From assembly GCA_025355585.1 (NCBI GenBank), contig JANXZJ010000193.1:98026-162025 (forward strand): DNA of 64,000 bases. The letters run 5' to 3'. Within the stretch, counting starts at the first letter, position 1. Each line of letters begins with the position of its first letter. Under the pieces are notes generated by a model. It saw nothing but the letters and a program-made list of their open reading frames with translations. It was not told where the DNA came from and ran no database searches. A program made the position numbers and the translations under genes. Of the stretch, positions 53,535 to 61,823 are shown piece after piece. This DNA is from Mariniphaga sp. (GTDB lineage Bacteria > Bacteroidota > Bacteroidia > Bacteroidales > Prolixibacteraceae).

Positions 53535-54656
53535 TTAGAGTTTGAATCCCAGTTTCTTCAGTTTGTCGATTGTTTTAATATTATTGATCTTACAAAGGAT
53601 ATTAAACGTCGGGAACTCACGTCTTACCGGATAGTCTCCCCGCTGTTTTTCGAACGTTTCAACCGATGATCTGAGTTGCCTGTCATCTTTGCGGATATCG
53701 TATGTTGCAAAAATAGCTTCAGCAAGAACCTGCTGTGTTGTTTTTCCGGTTCCATCAATGAATAGGTCGGTCGATTCCGGAAGTTCTATACCTGTACATT
53801 TCCAGTTGTTGATACCCAGGTTAAAGAACTTACTTAATGCCCGAACGCTCATACTTGTTCCATTGGCTTTCCCATCTTTTGAATAACCGGCAATGTGCGG
53901 CGTTCCTAAATCAGTAAGATCGAGCAATTCGCGATCCAAATCGGGTTCATTCTCCCAGCAATCAATAACGGCTCCCGAAATCTGACCTGATTTGAGTGCT
54001 GATTTAAATGATAATGTGTCTGTTACTTCACCCCGGCAGGAGTTGATAATGATTGGCTGTTTTTTTGCTTTTGAAAAGAAAGATTCATTTGCAAGATGGT
54101 AAGTTTTATCAATACCATCCGGATTTAACGGGACATGCAACGTAATGATGTCCGCTTTATCGAGAATCTCATCCAGTTCAGCAAAACCTTTTCCTCCTTC
54201 GGTTCTTGATCGTGGCGGGTCGTTGAGCAGAACCCTCATCCCAAATATTTCACAAAGACGGGCCACCTTCGATCCCACATTTCCGACTCCAACTATACCA
54301 ATGGTTTTCTCCGTAAGGGAAAAATTCTTCTTTTCGGCCAGAGCCATCAATGCTGAAGCGATGTATTGCTCAACCGATTTTGAATTGCATCCCGGGGCGT
54401 TTGTCCATGTGATTCCTGATTGTTCACAATAGGCTGTATCGATATGATCGTAGCCTATCGTAGCAGTTGCAATGAATTTTACATTTGAGCCTGCCAATAA
54501 AGCTTCATTGCAGATTGTTCTGGTTCGCGTGATAATAGCATCAGCATCTTTAACGACCTCAGGAGTTGTTTTATTCCCGGGGAGATAAATTACTTCCGCA
54601 AAAGGTTCAAGTGCACCTTTGATATAAGGGATTTTATCGTCTATTATGATCTTCAT
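53535..54656 (-). CDS. pdxB: 4-phosphoerythronate dehydrogenase
   Basis: Start at ATG 54656 (MKIIIDDKIPYIKG); a TTG three codons upstream is less likely. The ~373-residue protein is a D-2-hydroxyacid dehydrogenase of the PdxB type: TRTICNEALL, ATATIGYDHID, NAPGCNSKSVEQYI, GIVGVGNVGS and CRGEVTDT. PdxB oxidises 4-phosphoerythronate to 3-hydroxy-2-oxo-phosphobutanoate in pyridoxal-phosphate synthesis. Its presence in a sugar-acid operon is unexpected and may simply reflect gene order. The C-terminal dimerisation domain is intact. Confidence 0.85.
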   Translation of the reverse strand: MKIIIDDKIPYIKGALEPFAEVIYLPGNKTTPEVVKDADAIITRTRTICNEALLAGSNVKFIATATIGYDHIDTAYCEQSGITWTNAPGCNSKSVEQYIASALMALAEKKNFSLTEKTIGIVGVGNVGSKVARLCEIFGMRVLLNDPPRSRTEGGKGFAELDEILDKADIITLHVPLNPDGIDKTYHLANESFFSKAKKQPIIINSCRGEVTDTLSFKSALKSGQISGAVIDCWENEPDLDRELLDLTDLGTPHIAGYSKDGKANGTSMSVRALSKFFNLGINNWKCTGIELPESTDLFIDGTGKTTQQVLAEAIFATYDIRKDDRQLRSSVETFEKQRGDYPVRREFPTFNILCKINNIKTIDKLKKLGFKL

Positions 54657-54678
54657 TAAACTCAAATATTTTGTTTCT

Positions 54679-55674
54679 CTAATCTTTCCGATAATAGCTT
54701 TTAACCATTTCGTCCATTACACGGTTTGTGCGGGCAGCCGATTTTCCTGTTGAAGGTGATTCTCCTTCACCGCGCAATGATGCAACAATTTTTGCCATCA
54801 GGTTGCTTTGGACATGTGCTGGTCTTTCAAATGGAAATTCCTGTCGCCCAAGTTTGTTTTCGAGCACAACCGGTGTGAATTCAAATGTCGAAAAGATAAT
54901 TCTTCCCTGATCTCCAATAATTTCCACTTCATCCAACACGTTTTTATCGGAAGTGGTGAAACACCATGATCCGGTTCCTGCTACACCACTTTCATGTTGC
55001 CAATTGGCCAGTACGATATCTTCAGCAAGGTAAAGGCTCGCCTGATTAAATGCATTGGCCTTAATATTTCCAATCGCTCCGAAAACATAGTCGAGATAAT
55101 CGAGTGTATGCGAAGCGAGATCGAAGAGAAGGCCTCCGCCTGCAACCTCCGGCTGTAATCGCCAGGGTACATCATTTTCACGAAGTTCCTTTTCAAGGGA
55201 CCGGTAAAAGCGGACGTTCACCATCCGGACCGATCCTATCGCATCTGATTCAACTAATTCCTTCACTTTCAGAAATCCCGGTAACGCTCTCCTGTAATAG
55301 GCAACATAAATTGGCATACCCGTTTCTCCGGATACTTTGAGCATTTCAAGACACTCAGCATATGTGCGGCCCATTGGTTTTTCGACGTAGACCGGTTTAC
55401 CTGCACGCATTGCTTTTATCGCATAATTGGAGTGGGCATCGGGTGGAGTGGCAATATAAACCGCATTCACCTCCGGATCATTGATCAACGCATCGGCATC
55501 GCTGTACCATTTTGGAACACGATGGCGTTTGGCATAATCCTCTGCAAGTACAGCATTACGGCGCATTACAGCCACCAGACTTGAGTGTGGCGTCAATTGA
55601 AGCGGTGGTCCACTCTTCACTTCTGTGACACTGCCACAGCCGATCAAACCCCATCTTACTTCATCGATAATCAT
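54679..55674 (-). CDS. Gfo/Idh/MocA family oxidoreductase
   Basis: The 331-residue protein has the Rossmann start VRWGLIGCGSVTEVKSGP, AVYIATPPDAH, and the EKPMGRTYAEC motif with the catalytic lysine of Gfo/Idh enzymes. The C-terminal domain (about 130-310) is the GFO alpha/beta fold. It oxidises or reduces a sugar or cyclitol using NAD(P). The 5' end is 6 nt from the LarA-like gene's stop, so the two are translationally close and probably share a pathway, but the substrate is unknown. Confidence 0.84.
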   Translation of the reverse strand: MIIDEVRWGLIGCGSVTEVKSGPPLQLTPHSSLVAVMRRNAVLAEDYAKRHRVPKWYSDADALINDPEVNAVYIATPPDAHSNYAIKAMRAGKPVYVEKPMGRTYAECLEMLKVSGETGMPIYVAYYRRALPGFLKVKELVESDAIGSVRMVNVRFYRSLEKELRENDVPWRLQPEVAGGGLLFDLASHTLDYLDYVFGAIGNIKANAFNQASLYLAEDIVLANWQHESGVAGTGSWCFTTSDKNVLDEVEIIGDQGRIIFSTFEFTPVVLENKLGRQEFPFERPAHVQSNLMAKIVASLRGEGESPSTGKSAARTNRVMDEMVKSYYRKD

Positions 55675-55680
55675 CTGAAA

Positions 55681-56970
55681 TTAATCTTTAAATCGTTCAC
55701 GTACAGCCCATAATCCAATCGCCGGGTTAGAGATATAATAAAACTCTTCTCCGTCAGCTGACTTGTTCCAGCCATCTTTCAGCTTTGCCGGATCATAAGT
55801 TTTGATCATTTCATTCAGATCGGCATATTTAAATCCGACACTTTCAATTTCTTGTTGTGTCAGATTTTCTTTTTCATTCCCCGGACAATAAGTAATTGAG
55901 AAGCGCCCTTCGGATGAGCCATGTATAAGGTGAGCTGCGGCACTGAGGTTATTTTTCAGATCTTCATTCTCACGAACCGCCTTCAGCGTCTGTGGCGTGC
56001 CAAAATATCCATATTTACGAATCAACCGGTCAATTTCTGAATCTTCGCCAAACTCTTTAAGGGCAGGAGCGAGGACAATCAGTTCACCACCATCGGCAAT
56101 TGCCATCCGGGTACGGTATACCGATTTGTTTCCGAGCCATGTCGATTTGAATTCAGTTGGATCGAGGTAAACGACCACTTTTTTCATTGGGCGGTCGAGC
56201 ATTGTGAAGTTCACCTCGAGCGAAAGTGTAGCTGCTGCTTTAAAAACTTCTTTGTCATCACCTACATATAGTCCGCGTACCTTTAACGATCCGTCTTCCT
56301 TATCCATTCCTACTACGGTAAGTATATACAAAATGGGAAGATGCTTTGCAAAATGGTGACTGGCATAGTCGAAAATCCTGCGAACAGGTGTCTTGGGACG
56401 CCCCATCATCTTTTCCATACCAAAGGCAGCACCTATGAAATGGCTTTTATTAATTCCTTCAGCACCACCGGTTCCTACAAAGACATTCTTGTTATGATTG
56501 GCCATCCCGACAACTTCGTGAGGCACAACTTGTCCGATCGATAGAATCAGGTCGAAACCACCTTCCACAAGGAGTTTGTTTACCTGTGCCGGCCAGGCAA
56601 AGTCAACTGCATTACCCGATACTTCGCGAACATATTCCGCAGGAACCTCACCCAGCGTGACAACATCATTACGCCAGTCGTGGACCCGGAACAATTCTTT
56701 TGGAACATCGCCAAACATCTCAGTGATCTGATGTTCTGTCATGGCAGAATGAGTACCTAACGCCGGTAAAATATCTGTCAGTTTGTCACCATAAAAATTC
56801 CAAACGTAGCGCGTCAATTCGCCGGCGCGAGATGGAAAACGGGTAAAATCGGGAGGAATAGCCAGTATTTTTTTCTTCTTTCCCAACAATGTCAAGGCAG
56901 TATATAAACCCTCCCTCAAATCATCGTTTGAAAGTGAAGCGGTTGGTGAACCAGTTTGAAAATAGATCAT
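55681..56970 (-). CDS. LarA-family nickel-dependent racemase/epimerase
   Basis: The 429-residue protein matches the LarA superfamily: ILAIPPDFTRFPSRAGE, ALGTHSAMTEHQITEMFG, GTGGAEGINKSHFIGAAFGME and IADGGELIVLAP. His and Lys residues that would hold the nickel-pincer cofactor are in those regions. Family members racemise 2-hydroxy acids; D-gluconate 2-epimerase is one described activity, converting gluconate to mannonate. With gnd, a mannonate oxidoreductase and a KdgK-like kinase as neighbours, that activity is my favoured idea. No larB, larC or larE gene is in the window. Confidence 0.72.
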   Translation of the reverse strand: MIYFQTGSPTASLSNDDLREGLYTALTLLGKKKKILAIPPDFTRFPSRAGELTRYVWNFYGDKLTDILPALGTHSAMTEHQITEMFGDVPKELFRVHDWRNDVVTLGEVPAEYVREVSGNAVDFAWPAQVNKLLVEGGFDLILSIGQVVPHEVVGMANHNKNVFVGTGGAEGINKSHFIGAAFGMEKMMGRPKTPVRRIFDYASHHFAKHLPILYILTVVGMDKEDGSLKVRGLYVGDDKEVFKAAATLSLEVNFTMLDRPMKKVVVYLDPTEFKSTWLGNKSVYRTRMAIADGGELIVLAPALKEFGEDSEIDRLIRKYGYFGTPQTLKAVRENEDLKNNLSAAAHLIHGSSEGRFSITYCPGNEKENLTQQEIESVGFKYADLNEMIKTYDPAKLKDGWNKSADGEEFYYISNPAIGLWAVRERFKD

Positions 56971-57078
56971 ATCTTAATATTTAAACTTAGCTAATGTAAT
57001 TACAAAACTAAGCTGGTTATTCCCTAAAAGTATATATTTAAAGCATATCTTATATCAGAAGGAAACTGCCTGAGTGCT

Positions 57079-58158
57079 TTATCGTTTCACCCTTGCATTG
57101 CCTTTCCAGATACTCCATACCATCTCTTCATCGGCAGGCTGGGCATAATCGGTCAGGAATGTGGTGGCAAGTGCCCCCGTGGCCCATCCAAACTGAGGCC
57201 ATTTTTCGGGAGTCCATCCTTTTAGGATTCCATAAAGTAAACCACCTACAAAACCATCGCCACCGCCGATCCGGTCGAGGACGGTAATCCTTCTTGGCTC
57301 AATCACTTGCCAGTTATCGCCTTCAAGCATAATGGCACCCCATAAATGTTCGTTTGAACTTATTACCTGGCGAAGTGTGGTTGCGAATACCGAAGCATTG
57401 GGAAATGCGGCTTTTACACGGCCAATCATCCCCTTGAAACCATCGATCTCTGATTCTATTCCTTTACCGCCGGCTTCCGGACCTTCAATACCCAGACAAA
57501 GCTGAAAATCTTCTTCATTCCCAATTAAAATATCAGATAAAGAAGCTATTTCAGCAAATATTTCGCTTAACTCTTTTTCACGACCCTTCCAAAACGAAGC
57601 ACGATAGTTAAGGTCGAACGCGATACGAGTACCATATTTCTTTGCAAACCGGGCAATTTCAAGACAGAAATTACTCGTTTCGGGCGACAAGGCACCTATC
57701 AATCCGGATAGGTGAACGATCTGCACGCCTTCTTTTCCGAATATCCGTTCAAGATCGAAATCTTTTACATTCAACGTTCTTCCTACTTCACCGGCTCGGT
57801 CATTCTGGACGCGCGGACCACGTGTTCCAAAACCGCTGTCGGCAATGTTAAACTGGTGGCGGTAACCCCAGGGATCACCTTGCGAAACCTCTGGTCCTTC
57901 GAAAGTCATACTGCGACTTTTCAGGTTGTTCTTGATGAACTGAGCAATCGGGCTGTCTTTTACAAAGGTTGTGAGTACTTTAACAGGAAGTCCAAGATAG
58001 GACGAAATGCTTGCAACGTTGGTTTCAGCGCTCGAAGCATACATCTGAAACAGATCACTGCTGTGTACCGGCTGGCCATTGGCGGGTGTAATTCTGACAC
58101 CCATGCTTGTGGGAACAAGCAAGGACCAGGTAAAATCTTTTTTTAATTGAAGGCTCAT
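57079..58158 (-). CDS. PfkB-family sugar kinase, 2-keto-3-deoxygluconate kinase-like
   Basis: The 359-residue protein is a ribokinase-fold enzyme: NVASISSYLGLP, AFDLNYRASFWKG, IGNEEDFQLCLGI, and DRIGGGDGFVGGLLYG containing the catalytic aspartate. The FDLNYR...LW/FWK segment is typical of 2-keto-3-deoxygluconate kinases. It should make 2-keto-3-deoxy-6-phosphogluconate. A second, different KdgK starts at 63336. It lies downstream of the mannonate oxidoreductase gene across a 34-nt palindrome. Confidence 0.8.
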   Translation of the reverse strand: MSLQLKKDFTWSLLVPTSMGVRITPANGQPVHSSDLFQMYASSAETNVASISSYLGLPVKVLTTFVKDSPIAQFIKNNLKSRSMTFEGPEVSQGDPWGYRHQFNIADSGFGTRGPRVQNDRAGEVGRTLNVKDFDLERIFGKEGVQIVHLSGLIGALSPETSNFCLEIARFAKKYGTRIAFDLNYRASFWKGREKELSEIFAEIASLSDILIGNEEDFQLCLGIEGPEAGGKGIESEIDGFKGMIGRVKAAFPNASVFATTLRQVISSNEHLWGAIMLEGDNWQVIEPRRITVLDRIGGGDGFVGGLLYGILKGWTPEKWPQFGWATGALATTFLTDYAQPADEEMVWSIWKGNARVKR

Positions 58159-58208
58159 ATGGTGTATGTTTTTGATATTTTGGTTATTGTAATATTATTG
58201 ATCGTTGT

Positions 58209-58242
58209 AATGCAGAGACGTAACATGTTAAGTCTCTGCATT
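58209..58242. repeat. 34-nt near-perfect palindrome between two operon genes
   Basis: Positions 58209-58225 pair with 58226-58242 at 16 of 17 positions (mismatch 58220/58231). The centre is TAACATGTTA and the outer arm AATGCAGAGAC. It lies between the oxidoreductase stop (58252) and the kinase start (58158). It could be an attenuator, a processing site, or a small repetitive element of the AGAGAC-palindrome type. Confidence 0.55.
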
Positions 58243-58251
58243 TGCAAATTA

Positions 58252-59103
58252 TTAAACCCCGCTATAGGCATTGAAACCTCCGTCTATCGGTATCACAATA
58301 CCTGTTACAAATGACGACAGATCGGAAAGAAGGTACAAAGCTGCACCCTGAAGATCATCAGGATCACCAAATTTCCCCATTGGCGTATTTGAAACAATCT
58401 TATTTCCGCGTGCAGAATAATCGCCGGTTTTCTCATCAAGAACAAGGAAACGGTTCTGATTGGTGATGAAAAATCCCGGTGCTACTGCGTTGACCCTGAT
58501 TCCTACTTTTGCCAGGTGGACAGCCAGCCATTCCGTAAAGTTATTGACTGAGGCCTTGGCAGCAGAGTAAGCTGGAATTTTTGTTAGTGGGTGATAGGAA
58601 TTCATCGATGAAATATTCAATACAACACCAGAGCGCTTTTCGAGCATGTCTTTGGTGAATACCATGCTTGGAAGAACAGTACCTTTGAAATTCAGCGCAA
58701 ATACCTTATCAAAGCCTTCCATCTGAAGTCCGTAAAATGTCTTGTCAAGGTTCAATAAATCAACTTCTTCGATTTGTTCTACCTGGGTTGTAGCATGCGG
58801 GGAATTGCCGCCGGCGCCATTAATCAGCAAATCAATCGGACCAAGTTTTTCGTTGATTACCAATTTTGCACTTTCGAGTGACGCTTTATCAAGCACATTG
58901 GCTTTAACACCAATGATTTCTGTATTAAACTCACTGGCAAGTTCTGCTGCCACTTTTTGGGCAAGTTCTTCATTGATGTCGACAATTGCAACTTTAGTTC
59001 CAACCGAAGCAAGGGCTCTGATGATTGAGACCCCAATAACACCAGCTCCACCGGTGATTACGCATACTTTCCCGTTAAGGTCGTCAAATGATATTTTCTT
59101 CAT
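58252..59103 (-). CDS. SDR-family D-mannonate oxidoreductase (fructuronate reductase, UxuB-like)
   Basis: The 283-residue protein has the SDR cofactor motif CVITGGAGVIG, the NGAGGNSPHAT segment typical of the YjmF/UxuB type, and the active-site SSMNSYHPL...YSAAKAS (Tyr-x3-Lys). It should interconvert D-fructuronate and D-mannonate with NAD(P)H. It follows the LacI gene by 51 nt. Together with UxaC on the opposite strand it forms the glucuronate branch. No UxuA dehydratase is visible in the window. Confidence 0.8.
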   Translation of the reverse strand: MKKISFDDLNGKVCVITGGAGVIGVSIIRALASVGTKVAIVDINEELAQKVAAELASEFNTEIIGVKANVLDKASLESAKLVINEKLGPIDLLINGAGGNSPHATTQVEQIEEVDLLNLDKTFYGLQMEGFDKVFALNFKGTVLPSMVFTKDMLEKRSGVVLNISSMNSYHPLTKIPAYSAAKASVNNFTEWLAVHLAKVGIRVNAVAPGFFITNQNRFLVLDEKTGDYSARGNKIVSNTPMGKFGDPDDLQGAALYLLSDLSSFVTGIVIPIDGGFNAYSGV

Positions 59104-59154
59104 CTTTTAAGATATTTGTATTTGATTGATTATAAAATCATTTCGTTTGTGAAA

Positions 59155-60207
59155 TTAGATCGAAGCGTAATATTCAATATTCTCTTTGGTGATGATATCG
59201 ATCGAAGTATAATTGGCATTTTTCACCTTCTCTTTTCTTACGGTCTGATCGAACAACAGATTGGTTGCTACATATCCCTGAAATTCAGGTTTCTGATTAA
59301 GCAGGAAGTCAATTTTACTGTGAAGCAGCAAGTCGATGTTTTTGAGGATTAAATCATACCCGATAATTTTTGGCCGATCGTTAAACGGGTCAAAAAAACC
59401 GGCAACAAGGTGCACTTTCGAGTTGGTGACAAATACTCCTTCAATTGATTTATTTTCTAAAATGCAGGCGTTTAGTTTATTGGTTATTTCGATCTCATTA
59501 TTCGGAACTTCAATCTTAATGATCTGGTGCGACTTGTTTTTTACAGTGTCGAAGTAATCGAGGAAACCTTTCTCCCGTTTTAATAAATGGTCGGCATTTT
59601 GAAGATCTTTCGTGATATGGATCAACAGAATGTTACTTTGAGGTGCAATTCCGTAATCGATAAGTTTTGCAGCAAGATAGCCACTTTGCACCGAATCCTG
59701 GACAATAAAGCTGATCGGATTTGCCTCTTTCAGGTTCGAATCGATGAATACATATGGAATCGCGCGTTGATCCAATTCCTGAGTGAATTTTAATGACTCC
59801 CGTTTTGCCCATGGAGCCAAAAGTATTCCGTCGGGCGATAATTCAAGTATTTTTTCAGCTTCCTTCGTAAATGTCTCAGGATCTTCCATTTTAAAATAAA
59901 ATTGCTGAAGTCTCACGCCATATTGCCGAAGTTGGTTGACTGCTTTACCGATTCCCTCCTGGGGTTTTGACCAAAAAGAGTCTTTATCGGGAGCCCATGG
60001 CGTTAATGACGCAAATGTGATCACCTTTTTTGATGCCAAAGAACTTGCCAGAATATTTGGACGATAATCGAAATCGCGGATTATTTTCAGGATTTTGTCC
60101 CTCGTTTCCTCCGAAACTTCACCACGGTCATGCAGAACCCGATCGACTGTACCAATCGAAACTCCAGCTTTCTCGGCAATATCCATTATCCTGATGTTCT
60201 TTTTCAT
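59155..60207 (-). CDS. LacI-family transcriptional regulator
   Basis: The 350-residue protein has the N-terminal helix-turn-helix IRIMDIAEKAGVSIGTVDRVLH with hinge YRPNILASSLASKK, then a periplasmic-binding-like ligand domain (about 62-340). It probably represses the divergent uronate operons and releases on a sugar-acid inducer. Two CGTG...CACG operator-like palindromes lie in the gap between it and the UxaE-like gene. It starts the minus-strand run, so it is likely autoregulated. Confidence 0.88.
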   Translation of the reverse strand: MKKNIRIMDIAEKAGVSIGTVDRVLHDRGEVSEETRDKILKIIRDFDYRPNILASSLASKKVITFASLTPWAPDKDSFWSKPQEGIGKAVNQLRQYGVRLQQFYFKMEDPETFTKEAEKILELSPDGILLAPWAKRESLKFTQELDQRAIPYVFIDSNLKEANPISFIVQDSVQSGYLAAKLIDYGIAPQSNILLIHITKDLQNADHLLKREKGFLDYFDTVKNKSHQIIKIEVPNNEIEITNKLNACILENKSIEGVFVTNSKVHLVAGFFDPFNDRPKIIGYDLILKNIDLLLHSKIDFLLNQKPEFQGYVATNLLFDQTVRKEKVKNANYTSIDIITKENIEYYASI

Positions 60208-60268
60208 TCTTGTATCTGTTGAAATAGATTAAGTTTGCAGACAAAGCTACTTGGTTTTTTTTAGATAT

Positions 60269-60282
60269 CGTGTGCGAACACG
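60269..60282. promoter_or_regulatory. LacI-type operator candidate 1
   Basis: CGTGTGCGAACACG has perfect 5-nt arms (CGTGT/ACACG) around GCGA. It lies just upstream of the LacI gene's -7-like element. It shares TCGTG..CGAACACGGAA with candidate 2. Confidence 0.55.
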
Positions 60283-60358
60283 GAAAAAAATGTTTTAAAA
60301 CATAAAAGGCATATAAATCCACTGTTTTATTGCGGCGTCAATAAAAAGAATATATCTT

Positions 60359-60372
60359 CGTGAACGAACACG
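60359..60372. promoter_or_regulatory. LacI-type operator candidate 2
   Basis: CGTGAACGAACACG repeats candidate 1 with two changes, exactly 90 bp away. The flanks extend the symmetry (TTCGTG left, CACGGAA right). Equal sequence and spacing suggest two bound regulator dimers, perhaps with looping. Confidence 0.55.
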
Positions 60373-60522
60373 GAAGAATATTTAAATATCATATTGCATT
60401 GACTTAATGTGTTTTGATTAATTTTTTATTAACTAAACCTGAATAATTTTCCAAATCAACAGCGATTATTTTCAGGCATTTGTGGATTTGCTGAATAATT
60501 AAGTAATATAAATAGTTAGGCT

Positions 60523-61770
60523 ATGAAAATTGGAAAATACAGTTTAGGCATCGGTGACCGTTTTGGACATCAGGGTGAAGCTCAATTGAGAGCAGTCGTC
60601 AAAGCGGCAGCTGCCGGAGTTGAAGTTGTTCCTGTGTGGAACAAATCGAACCGTGAGCATTCTTATATTCATTCACAACCAGGTGATACAAGATTAGAAG
60701 CTGATACTGCAGTTAAAGCGTTGTCTTTTAACGGCGACTATTATGTTGATGCAGACCATATCAATCTCTCGAACGTTCAGGGATTTATTGCAGCTTCTGA
60801 TTTTTTTACGCTTGATGTCGCGAGCAAAATAGGCACAGCTTCAGGCGATGAGCAAATTGTTGCTTTTATAGCTTCATGCAAGAAATATTCGGGGATTCTG
60901 AATATTCCCGGTATCGCACATCCATTTGAAGTTTCCGAACAATTATTAAATACAATTACCAAAAAATTTCTCGCTGCAATTGCTGAAGCGGGAAGGATTT
61001 ACAATTACATCAAAGATCAAAAGGGTGTCGATTCTTTTGTTACTGAGGTTTCGATGGACGAAGTTGAAACGCCACAGACACCCGTTGAAATGTTCTTTAT
61101 CTTGAAAATGATCGCTGAACAAGGAATCCCTGTTCAGACAATTGCCCCAAAATTTACAGGTCGCTTTAATAAAGGTGTTGATTATGTGGGCGATGTGGCT
61201 CAGTTTGCACGCGAATTTGAAGAAGACGTACTTGTGATCGATTATGCGGTCAAGGAATTTGGATTGCCAGACAACCTGAAGCTGAGCGTCCATTCCGGAT
61301 CCGATAAATTCTCGATTTATCACATCATGGGGCAGATTATTAAAAAATACGACAAGGGAATTCATGTGAAAACGGCTGGTACTACCTGGCTGGAAGAGGT
61401 GATCGGATTGGCACTTGCCGGAGGAGATGCCCTTGAATTGGCCAAATCAATTTACAAAAGCGCATTGAATCGTCAGGAAGAATTATGTGCTCCATATGCT
61501 GATGTAATTGATATTAAGCAAAATGAATTGCCGACTGCAGCTGAAGTTGATCAATGGGGAAGTGAGAAATTTGCCAATACATTAAGGCATATTCCTGGTC
61601 ATCCTGATTATAATGCTAATTTCAGACAGCTAATACATGTCGGTTATAAAATTGCGGCTGAGAATGGTGTCAAATATACCGACCTGCTTGACAAACACCA
61701 CGATCTTGTTGGAAGCTGTGTCGAAGAAAACCTTTTTGACCGCCACCTGAAAAGACTTTTCGGATTGTAA
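60523..61770 (+). CDS. uxaE: Tagaturonate epimerase family protein (UxaE-like)
   Basis: The 415-residue cytosolic protein opens with KIGKYSLGIGDRFGHQGEAQ and contains VEVVPVWNKSNREH, DADHINLSNV and KLSVHSGSDKFSIYH, a barrel with several metal-type His/Asp/Glu positions. I read it as the UxaE family, in which Thermotoga members epimerise tagaturonate to fructuronate and so join galacturonate to the mannonate route. The next gene, 53 nt on, is UxaC, which makes tagaturonate. The family call relies on memory of its N-terminus and on context, so a different sugar isomerase remains possible. Confidence 0.65.
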   Translation: MKIGKYSLGIGDRFGHQGEAQLRAVVKAAAAGVEVVPVWNKSNREHSYIHSQPGDTRLEADTAVKALSFNGDYYVDADHINLSNVQGFIAASDFFTLDVASKIGTASGDEQIVAFIASCKKYSGILNIPGIAHPFEVSEQLLNTITKKFLAAIAEAGRIYNYIKDQKGVDSFVTEVSMDEVETPQTPVEMFFILKMIAEQGIPVQTIAPKFTGRFNKGVDYVGDVAQFAREFEEDVLVIDYAVKEFGLPDNLKLSVHSGSDKFSIYHIMGQIIKKYDKGIHVKTAGTTWLEEVIGLALAGGDALELAKSIYKSALNRQEELCAPYADVIDIKQNELPTAAEVDQWGSEKFANTLRHIPGHPDYNANFRQLIHVGYKIAAENGVKYTDLLDKHHDLVGSCVEENLFDRHLKRLFGL

Positions 61771-61823
61771 ATTTGATTAAAATACGTTGAAATTCAAATA
61801 TATACTCTTAACCTGGAAGAACT

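Larger units (their letters stand above)
60208..60522. promoter_or_regulatory. Divergent promoter region of the uronate locus
   Basis: This 315-bp gap holds two similar LacI-type operator candidates (60269-60282 and 60359-60372), a perfect ATGTTTTAAAACAT palindrome (60290-60303) between them, and a minus-strand -7-like TAGCTTTG (60242-60249) that would give the LacI gene a leader of about 28 nt. The plus-strand promoter is not clear; TATCTTCG (60353-60360), overlapping the second operator, is one mismatch from the -7 consensus. Confidence 0.5.

Noticed and set aside
61768..61775. TAAATTTG as a separate promoter for uxaC
   Set aside because: It overlaps the stop codon of the previous gene and has no properly spaced TTTG upstream, so chance in AT-rich sequence is likely.
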